5,236 nucleotides of DNA from Kiritimatiellia bacterium (GTDB lineage: Bacteria > Verrucomicrobiota > Kiritimatiellia > RFP12 > UBA1067): the NCBI GenBank assembly GCA_028707675.1, contig JAQWAM010000141.1, positions 1 through 5,236 of the forward strand. The letters are read 5' to 3'. The translations under genes were made by a program, and so were the position numbers. The notes under the pieces are model-generated. The model was not told the DNA's origin. It searched no databases and saw only the letters and a program-made list of their open reading frames with translations. This document shows positions 1-4,676 of the stretch, piece after piece; the first letter of the stretch is position 1, and every line of letters starts with the position of its first letter.

Positions 1-2
1 GT

Positions 3-722
3 CTGATGCGTTTCCACGGCGACCGTCTTTTGATTCATGCTGCGGTCATCATGCCCACGCACGTTCACGCGCTGATCGAACCGCTACCACTAACAATGGC
101 AGGCAAGAATGCCTGCCCCACCTTGCCTTACCACAAGCTCTCGGCAGGCAAGAATGCCTGCCCCACCTTGCCCTACCACAAGCTCTCGGATTTGCTCCAT
201 GGTATCAAGGGTGCCAGCGCACGCGCGGCAAGCAAGATCCTCGGCACGACCGGCACGGCCTTCTGGATGGACGAATCGTACGACCACATCGAGCGCAACG
301 AAAAACAATACCGCCATTTTCTCCACTACATTCAAGAGAACCCCGTCAAAGCCAGATTACCGAGCGACGAATACTGGATAGCATTCAATGTGGCCACCCA
401 AGGTGAGGCTGGCATTCCTGCCTGCCAAGATGCGCAGACACCCAATGTGGGGCAGGCATTCCTGCCTGCCGTGTCGGATACGCATGCACCCAATGTGGGG
501 CAGGCATTCCTGCCTGCCAGCACGTGCTGCTGGAAGACCCGGATGTCGTGGCGCGGGTGCGGGCCGATCCGCGCTCGTTTCTGGACAGCCTCACGCTCCC
601 CGTCATTCTCGACGAGATGCAGAACGCGCCCGAGCTGTTCGCCTACGTGCGCACCCGAATCGACCGGCATCCGGAGCGCAAAGGGCAGTGGCTGCTCACA
701 GGCTCGCAGGAGGCGCCGCTGA
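3..722 (+). CDS. REP-associated tyrosine transposase (RAYT, Y1/HUH family), 5' end outside window, tail fused to repeats
   Basis: This is a Y1 transposase related to IS200/IS605 TnpA, of the RAYT branch that nicks single-stranded REP hairpins. The frame is open through the left edge, so the ATG at 6 is probably internal: about 40-60 N-terminal residues normally precede the HUH motif. Counting from that ATG, the HUH metal site is MPTHVHAL (His19, His21). The segment WMDESYDHIERN is at 88-99, and HYIQENPVKA at 107-116 contains the likely nucleophile Tyr108, matching the family's DYIxxNPVK. Between these, residues 32-46 and 47-61 are the same 15-residue sequence, encoded by a REP-containing tandem duplication that normal RAYTs lack. 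Homology ends near position 395. Residues beyond ~131 are translated REP repeats (GQAFLPA twice) and then an out-of-frame reading of the ATPase remnant, up to the stop at 720-722. The family is clear; activity is doubtful because of the inserted loop and foreign tail. Confidence 0.8.
   Translation: MMRFHGDRLLIHAAVIMPTHVHALIEPLPLTMAGKNACPTLPYHKLSAGKNACPTLPYHKLSDLLHGIKGASARAASKILGTTGTAFWMDESYDHIERNEKQYRHFLHYIQENPVKARLPSDEYWIAFNVATQGEAGIPACQDAQTPNVGQAFLPAVSDTHAPNVGQAFLPASTCCWKTRMSWRGCGPIRARFWTASRSPSFSTRCRTRPSCSPTCAPESTGIRSAKGSGCSQARRRRR
98..187 (+). repeat. Two 45-nt tandem units, each with a REP-like palindrome, inside the transposase frame
   Basis: Units 98-142 and 143-187 differ at one base (T129/C174). 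Each starts with GGCAGGCAAGAATGCCTGCC, a hairpin with 7-bp arms GGCAGGC/GCCTGCC and a 6-nt loop, followed by CCACCTTG. The unit is 45 nt, so the duplication adds exactly 15 codons and keeps the transposase frame open. The unit's 3' part encodes YHKLS, which probably belonged to the original protein (YHKLSDLLHGIKG resembles the family segment after the HUH motif). That suggests a REP inserted first and was then duplicated together with flanking host sequence. Confidence 0.9.
399..426 (-). repeat. REP-like palindrome copy 3, inverted relative to copies 1 and 2
   Basis: Read on the minus strand this is GGCAGGCAGGAATGCC followed by AGCCTCACCTTG. It matches 25 of 28 bases of copy 1 (98-125), including the CACCTTG tail, but in the opposite orientation. 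One base in the second arm is changed (GCCAGCC instead of GCCTGCC), so its hairpin is imperfect. It sits immediately after the last recognisable transposase codons and so brackets the transposase core together with copies 1 and 2. Confidence 0.85.
440..518 (-). repeat. REP-like palindrome copies 4 and 5, 48-nt period
   Basis: The stretches 440-470 and 488-518 are identical over 31 nt (ACCCAATGTGGGG followed by CAGGCATTCCTGCCTGCC), offset by 48 nt. On the minus strand each contains the perfect 7-bp-arm hairpin GGCAGGC/GCCTGCC with loop AGGAAT, then CCCCACATTGGGT. The 48-nt period also preserves reading frame. Copy 5 ends two bases before the first base recognisable as ATPase sequence (521), so it marks a rearrangement junction. 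Copies 3-5 share an extended tail (CAC-A/C-TTGGGTG), indicating a common parent element. Confidence 0.9.
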
Positions 723-1351
723 TGAAGGGCGTCACCGAGTCCATGGCGGGCCGCGCGGCGGTCTTCTCGCTGCTGCCGTTCTCCGCCGAGGAGACGCCGG
801 GCATGACCCTGCGGCTCGGCGGCTTCCCCGAGGTGCAGGCCGCGCCCGGCGCGGCGGACATCTGGTTCCGCTCGTACGTGCAGACCTATCTCGAACGAGA
901 CGTGCGCGCCGTCACCTCGATCCGCGACCTTGCGACCTTCCGCCGCTTCATGGGGCTGCTCGCCAGCCGCTGCGGCCAGATGCTCAACAAGACCGACCTG
1001 GCCGCGCCGCTGGGGGTGAGCGTGCCCACCCTCACCCAATGGCTGAGCATTCTGGAGGTCACCGGGCAGATCATCCTGACGCCGCCCTATTACGAGAATT
1101 TCGGCAAGCGGATCGTCAAAACCCCCAAGGTCTATTTCACGGACTCGGGGCTGGCGGCCGCGCTGCTGGGAATCCGAGACGACGCGGATCTGGCCGCCTC
1201 GCCTTTCCGCGGGGCGCTGTTCGAGGGGCTGGTCGCCTCGGAGATCGTCAAACACCGCCTGAACCGGGGGCAGGAGCGGGGGCTGTACACCTTCCGCGAC
1301 CGCCAGGGGCTGGAGGTTGATTTCGTGGTGGGGGGGTCATTAGGGTCGTAA
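521..1351 (+). pseudogene. AAA_14/DUF4143 family ATPase remnant, truncated at both ends
   Basis: Members of this family are stand-alone ATPases with an N-terminal P-loop domain and a C-terminal DUF4143 domain containing a nuclease-like fold. Their roles are mostly unassigned, though some resemble toxin-antitoxin or selfish-element components. Numbering from the GTG at 524, Walker B is LPVILDE (25-31), the sensor-like strand is GQWLLTGSQ (54-62), the SYVQTYLERDVRAV segment (117-130) opens DUF4143, and YFTDSGLAAALLG (204-216), FEGLVASEIVKH (233-244) and GLEVDFVV (262-269) follow. The roughly 50 residues carrying Walker A (GxxxxGKT) are missing: homology starts at HVLLEDPDV, directly abutting a REP copy. 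The C-terminus stops just after EVDFVV at a run of seven G (1330-1336), losing the region normally carrying the downstream acidic-Lys pair. Shifting frame at the G-run does not restore homology, so this is a real truncation. No Shine-Dalgarno sequence is visible. About 270 codons remain stop-free, which points to a recent event. Confidence 0.85.
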
Positions 1352-1546
1352 TTTGACATTAGACATTGGCAAACAAAATGCCTTATTCTAAAGCAATATT
1401 CCTCGTCTCCGCCGCCAAATCCCTCAAAGAAAACGCCACCCAATAACCCACGCGCCCCGCCGTCCTGTGCGGTGCGCTCACGCGCCCGCCCCTTGTCCCG
1501 ATCCCCGCGTCTTGGCTCCTAGGTCCCCGCTCAATGCCGCCCCGCC

Positions 1547-1585
1547 ACTCTTCACTCTTCCCTCTTCACTCTTCCCTCTCTTTTT
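1547..1585 (+). repeat. Five 7-nt pyrimidine tandem repeats (consensus MCTCTTC) plus T-run
   Basis: Successive heptamers are ACTCTTC, ACTCTTC, CCTCTTC, ACTCTTC and CCTCTCT, followed by TTTT. Apart from the three A positions the top strand is entirely pyrimidine. Such tracts are slippage-prone and often vary in copy number between strains. No coding role is visible. Confidence 0.85.
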
Positions 1586-1595
1586 ACCCTCGCCA

Positions 1596-1620
1596 TTGCG
1601 GCCCTGTCCCCAGGCCGCAA
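1596..1620. other. Perfect 8-bp GC-rich hairpin
   Basis: TTGCGGCC (1596-1603) pairs perfectly with GGCCGCAA (1613-1620) around a 9-nt loop. Neither side is followed by a clean T-run (top strand continues TAAACACC; bottom strand has TGGCGAGGG before a short A run), so it is not a canonical intrinsic terminator. It may be the relic of a repeat element or a structured RNA; the sequence does not decide. Confidence 0.5.
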
Positions 1621-1759
1621 TAAACACCGGCCCCCTCGCACCTGTAAAGTTCCGCCGGAGTCTCTCCGGTTGCCTCCCCAAAATCCGTTTGCTTATCAGC
1701 CCCGAGGCCGTTAACTTTGTCGACAGACCCCCCGGCCTGTCAGCCCGAAGGAACCGCCC

Positions 1760-1948
1760 ATGATTAAAGTCTACTCATCGCCTTACATCGCCGATTGCGA
1801 CCAGCTCCGCATGTCCCTTTCGTCAGCGGGAATCCCTAAGGCGGCAGGTTATTACTTACCAGTGTACTTGTTTTCCAAAAATCGGCTTGTGGCGGTCCCA
1901 GGCCGGGGCAAACGGGATTATTCAGGGTATTATTTAAGTATTATTTAA
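1760..1948 (+). CDS. Small 62-aa ORF with DUF2007-like N-terminus, probably truncated
   Basis: The start ATG at 1760 has a good ribosome site, AAGGAA (1748-1753), six bases upstream. The first ~26 residues, MIKVYSSPYIADCDQLRMSL and then SSAGIP, follow the pattern of DUF2007 ('putative signal transducing protein') N-termini: a short beta strand with VYSxP, then a helix ending in AGIP. In that family about 40 more residues follow, with hydrophobic strands and acidic residues. Here the sequence continues KAAGYYLPVYLFSKNRLVAV and a Gly/Tyr-rich tail that I cannot match, and neither alternative frame restores the domain. It ends in an AT-rich tandem repeat that supplies the stop codon. I read it as the 5' end of a DUF2007 gene joined to unrelated sequence. 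It may be translated, but a function should not be assumed. Confidence 0.45.
   Translation: MIKVYSSPYIADCDQLRMSLSSAGIPKAAGYYLPVYLFSKNRLVAVPGRGKRDYSGYYLSII
1927..1948 (+). repeat. 11-nt perfect tandem repeat GTATTATTTAA x2
   Basis: GTATTATTTAA occupies 1927-1937 and again 1938-1948. The second copy places TAA in frame and ends the small ORF; in the first copy the same TAA is out of frame. It marks a sharp change from GC-rich to AT-rich sequence, consistent with a junction. Confidence 0.85.
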
Positions 1949-2020
1949 CTTACATCCAATTAGGTGTATTTTGAACAAATGACGGGAAACGCGAAAATCA
2001 GGTCATAACCACATAAAACG

Positions 2021-2056
2021 AAAAAACCCCAGTAAAACGCATGTTTTATGGGGGTT
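2021..2056 (-). terminator. Rho-independent terminator of the tRNA-Phe gene
   Basis: On the minus strand, starting five bases after the tRNA CCA end, AACCCC-CA-TAAAAC pairs with GTTTTA-CT-GGGGTT around loop ATGC. This gives 12 Watson-Crick pairs interrupted by a two-base internal mismatch or wobble. The stem is followed by a T run (complement of A2021-A2026). Position and polarity fit termination of the tRNA transcript. Confidence 0.85.
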
Positions 2057-2061
2057 GAAGA

Positions 2062-2137
<76 letters not shown>

Positions 2138-2180
2138 ACAAAAGGGACGCATGCCTTGATAAGTCAAAAAACGTGCGTGT

Positions 2181-2209
2181 AATTTAGATAAACAAACCGC
2201 GCCTGTCAA
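2181..2209 (-). promoter_or_regulatory. Sigma70-like promoter for tRNA-Phe
   Basis: Read on the minus strand, a perfect -35 TTGACA (2209 to 2204) is followed by a 17-nt spacer and a -10-like TAAATT (2186 to 2181, 4 of 6 matches). Transcription would begin near 2174, giving a ~37-nt leader before the mature tRNA 5' end at 2137. Spacing and position fit well; the -10 is imperfect. Confidence 0.7.
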
Positions 2210-2278
2210 TGCCGTTTATCAGGATGAACACCAAAACAGTTGATTCGCGCCCTCGCGCCAGCAGTCCGCATTTGCTAA

Positions 2279-2307
2279 TTGCCCGTGTGGTCATGCGCCG
2301 TTATACT
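2279..2307 (+). promoter_or_regulatory. Sigma70-like promoter for the phosphofructokinase-era unit
   Basis: TTGCCC (2279-2284, 4 of 6 to the -35 consensus), a 17-nt spacer and TATACT (2302-2307, 5 of 6 to the -10 consensus) lie just upstream of the phosphofructokinase. The expected start is near 2314, leaving a leader of about 25 nt that includes the ribosome site AGAGAAAGG. The promoter is back-to-back with that of tRNA-Phe. No operator or riboswitch fits in so short a leader. Confidence 0.65.
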
Positions 2308-2338
2308 GAAAGATGTTGCTTAGAGAAAGGTTTTAACT

Positions 2339-3712
2339 ATGTCATATATCGAGCGCATTTTCGCTAACCCGTACAATCGCACGCTGGATGTCGAGGTCTT
2401 GGGCGAGTGCAAGATCGAGTCGCCGATACGCAACCGTGAATTCATCGACAGTAACGAGCGCATCTTGATCACCGAGAACGCGTCGATCCTCAAGCAGATC
2501 ACCGGCAGCATGAAGGCGCCGCCTTCATTCGAGCGCGCCGGGCCGCGACGCAAGATCTTCCACGACCCTTCGTGGAGCCGTGTCGGCATCGTCACCGCCG
2601 GCGGCCTCTGCCCTGGCCTCAACCATGTCATAAAAGGGCTGGTCGAAATTTTGATGTTTGATTACGGCATCAAGACCATCTACGGCATACGATACGGTTA
2701 CGCCGGCCTCATACCGCGCTTCGGTTATAAACCGCTCATGCTGGACACCGACAATGTTGACACGATCCACGAGCACGGCGGCACGATGCTGGGTTCTTCG
2801 CGCGGCCAGCAGGATACCGGCGAGATCGTCGACACCTTGGCGCGAATGAACATCAACCTGCTTTTTTGCATCGGCGGCGACGGTTCTCTGCGCTGCGCCC
2901 GCGAAGTGGCGGACGAGTGCAAGAAACGCAAGCTGTCGATCAGCGTCGTCGGCATACCCAAGACCATCGACAACGACCTGCAGTTCGTTGGACGAAGCTT
3001 CGGCTTTGAAACCGCGGTCGCCGAGGCCACCCAGATAATCAAGGCCGCCCACACCGAAGCCAAAGGCACCTTTAACGGCATCGGCCTGGTCAAGCTGATG
3101 GGACGCGATTCGGGTTTCATCGCCGCCTACGCCACCCTCGCCAACCCCGTGGTGAATTTCTGCCTGATTCCCGAGCTGGACTTCGAGATGGACGGACCGC
3201 ACGGCCTGCTTTCCGCGCTGACCTGCCGCTTCGAGCGGTTTAAAGACCATGCCGTTATCGTGGTGGCCGAAGGCGCCGGACAACGCCACATAAAAGATTC
3301 CGACGTGAAAAAGGACCTTTCCGGCAATGTGCTCAAGAAGGATATCGGCGAATACCTGCGCCAACGCATCACCGCCCACTTTAAGCAGAGCAAGATGATC
3401 GCCTCAGTGAAGTACTTCGATCCCAGCTACACCGTCCGCAGCGTGCCTGCCAAGGGTACCGACGCGATCCGCTGCTACATGCTTGCGCGTAATGCCGTGC
3501 ATGCCGCCATGGCCGGACGCACCAACTGCGTGGTGGGCAACCAGGACGACTGGTACACGCTGGTCCCGATCAAGCTGGCCACCATCGAACGCCAGAAGGT
3601 TAACCTCAACAGTGACCTTTGGCGCGCCGTGCTGGACGCCACCGGTCAGACGCTCTATTTCGAGGGCGGCAAGAACGGCGCCTGCCCGCAAGAGAACGGA
3701 AATGTGCCGTGA
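2339..3712 (+). CDS. pfkA: 6-phosphofructokinase, long form, predicted ATP-dependent
   Basis: This cytoplasmic glycolytic enzyme phosphorylates fructose 6-phosphate to fructose 1,6-bisphosphate. The ATG at 2339 has ribosome site AGAGAAAGG (2322-2330) eight bases upstream. The protein is 457 residues, longer than E. coli PfkA (320), with an ~80-residue N-terminal extension as in the spirochaete/plant/trypanosome-type group. Motifs are the Gly-rich TAGGLCPGLN (86-95), donor-site GGDGS (179-183), catalytic PKTIDND (207-213, base Asp211), sugar-phosphate MGRDSG (254-259), PE (278-279) and SYTVRSVPAKGTD (363-375). Gly at the second donor position (GGDG rather than GGDD) with Lys in PKTIDND is the combination known in ATP-using long-form enzymes; pyrophosphate-dependent ones usually have GGDD. 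The phosphoryl donor is therefore inferred and could be wrong. The stop overlaps the start of era by 4 nt. Confidence 0.92.
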   Translation: MSYIERIFANPYNRTLDVEVLGECKIESPIRNREFIDSNERILITENASILKQITGSMKAPPSFERAGPRRKIFHDPSWSRVGIVTAGGLCPGLNHVIKGLVEILMFDYGIKTIYGIRYGYAGLIPRFGYKPLMLDTDNVDTIHEHGGTMLGSSRGQQDTGEIVDTLARMNINLLFCIGGDGSLRCAREVADECKKRKLSISVVGIPKTIDNDLQFVGRSFGFETAVAEATQIIKAAHTEAKGTFNGIGLVKLMGRDSGFIAAYATLANPVVNFCLIPELDFEMDGPHGLLSALTCRFERFKDHAVIVVAEGAGQRHIKDSDVKKDLSGNVLKKDIGEYLRQRITAHFKQSKMIASVKYFDPSYTVRSVPAKGTDAIRCYMLARNAVHAAMAGRTNCVVGNQDDWYTLVPIKLATIERQKVNLNSDLWRAVLDATGQTLYFEGGKNGACPQENGNVP

Positions 3713-4638
3713 CAAAACCTGCAGAGTCCTCCGTGAAAAATTGCGCCGTTGTCGGCATTGTCGGACGCACCAACTCCGGAAAGTCCACTCTGCTTAACCG
3801 CATCGTCGGCGAGAAGGTCAGCATCGTCAGTCCGGTGGCCCAAACCACACGCAATACCGTTCGGGGTATCCTGACCGAACCGCGCGGACAGTTGGTCTTC
3901 ATCGACACCCCGGGCCTGCACAAGTCGGAAAGCGCGCTGGGCACCCTGATGAACCGCATGGCACGGCAGGCCTCAGCCGGCGTGGACATCCTGACGGTCG
4001 TTTTCGACGGCGGGGAACGCCCGCACCTGGAAGACGACGGCTGGATGCGGCGCGCTCTGTATGCCGAACAACCGGTGATCTTCGTCCTCAACAAGAACGA
4101 CTGTAATCCGTTTTACGAGGCCGCCTTCAAGGACATGTGGACTGCCATCCAAGACGAAAAACAAATTACCCGTGAAGTGTCTTGGATCAAAACTTCGGCT
4201 ATCAAGGCATCAGGCACTGCTGAACTGATGCAGCAGCTTTTCGCGTTGGCCAAACCTTCACCTGATTACCTGTTCCCGGACGATGTCGTGACTGACTATC
4301 CGCGCAAACTGGCGATCGCGGACGTGATCCGCGAGAAATTCCTAGCGCGTCTGCGTGAGGAGGTGCCGCATGAAATGGGCGTCAAGGTCGACCACATCGA
4401 CGAGAGCCCTGACAAATGGATTGTGCAGGCTACAGTTTACGTTAACCGGCCCTCGCAAAAAGGCATCGTGATCGGACCCAAAGGCCGCACGCTCAAATAT
4501 GTGCGCCACTGCGCGGAACCGGAACTCTCCGAAATCTTCGGCGTCAAAGTCAGCTTGGAATTGTGGGTCAAGATCGAGAAGGCCTGGATGAAGAATTTCT
4601 GGCTGCTCCAGCAGATGGGCTATGCCGGCAAGATGTGA
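3709..4638 (+). CDS. era: GTPase Era
   Basis: Era is a GTP-binding protein that binds the 3' end of 16S rRNA through a KH domain and assists 30S subunit maturation. Starting at GTG 3709, which overlaps the preceding TGA as GTGA, the product is 309 residues, close to the usual ~300. A weak site GGAA (3698-3701) lies seven bases upstream; the frame stays open to 3619, but residues encoded there are only the phosphofructokinase gene read out of frame. GTG 3733 is a less likely start. G1 is GRTNSGKS (19-26), the switch I region QTTR is at 45-48, G3 DTPG (66-69), G4 NKND (128-131) and G5 TSAI (162-165). The C-terminal KH domain (about 200-300) starts RKLAIADVIREKFLARLREE, and its GxxG loop is GPKG (256-259). 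All key residues are intact. The overlap implies translational coupling to the kinase gene; era next to a glycolytic gene is not a standard arrangement. Confidence 0.95.
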   Translation: MTKPAESSVKNCAVVGIVGRTNSGKSTLLNRIVGEKVSIVSPVAQTTRNTVRGILTEPRGQLVFIDTPGLHKSESALGTLMNRMARQASAGVDILTVVFDGGERPHLEDDGWMRRALYAEQPVIFVLNKNDCNPFYEAAFKDMWTAIQDEKQITREVSWIKTSAIKASGTAELMQQLFALAKPSPDYLFPDDVVTDYPRKLAIADVIREKFLARLREEVPHEMGVKVDHIDESPDKWIVQATVYVNRPSQKGIVIGPKGRTLKYVRHCAEPELSEIFGVKVSLELWVKIEKAWMKNFWLLQQMGYAGKM

Positions 4639-4676
4639 TTGAAAAGCGAATTCGGCTTAATTACGAAACAGGCATT

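Larger units (their letters stand above)
1352..1759. other. Gene-poor spacer with repeats and hairpins
   Basis: This ~400-nt stretch has no gene I can support. It begins with the degenerate repeat GACATTA/GACATT (1355-1367). A 22-codon ORF beginning ATG 1378 and ending TAA 1444-1446 (MPYSKAIFLVSAAKSLKENA...) has no recognisable family and no good ribosome site. A pyrimidine tract follows (1547-1585), then a GC hairpin (1596-1620), a small hairpin CCGGAG-TCT-CTCCGG (1655-1669), and inverted GACAG/CTGTC (1722-1741) just before the ribosome site of the next ORF. It looks like intergenic DNA filled with remnants after the ATPase gene broke. Confidence 0.6.

Noticed and set aside
98..518. Repeats resembling a CRISPR array
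   Set aside because: Only five copies, in two orientations, with repeated rather than unique spacers, and each copy is a self-complementary REP-type palindrome within or beside a RAYT gene; no cas genes.
332..1255. 307-codon minus-strand ORF
   Set aside because: It lies antisense to the clear AAA_14/DUF4143 remnant and the REP repeats in very GC-rich DNA; the product is low-complexity Arg/Gly/Ala-rich with no family resemblance.
1655..1741. Small hairpins before the 62-aa ORF as a riboswitch or attenuator
   Set aside because: The stems are 5-6 bp with no conserved riboswitch core or T-run; such short inverted repeats are expected by chance in GC-rich DNA.
1467..1763. 98-codon plus-strand ORF
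   Set aside because: It is a proline-rich translation of the pyrimidine repeat and GC spacer, without a ribosome site or family match, and it overlaps the better-supported start at 1760.
2525..3379. 284-codon minus-strand ORF
   Set aside because: It is fully antisense to the phosphofructokinase, whose motifs are unmistakable; long antisense frames are common in GC-rich genes.
4639..4667. Possible promoter TTGAAA - 17 nt - TACGAA before the GH106 gene
   Set aside because: The -10 matches only 3 of 6 and the predicted start would fall about at the start codon, so it is not convincing.
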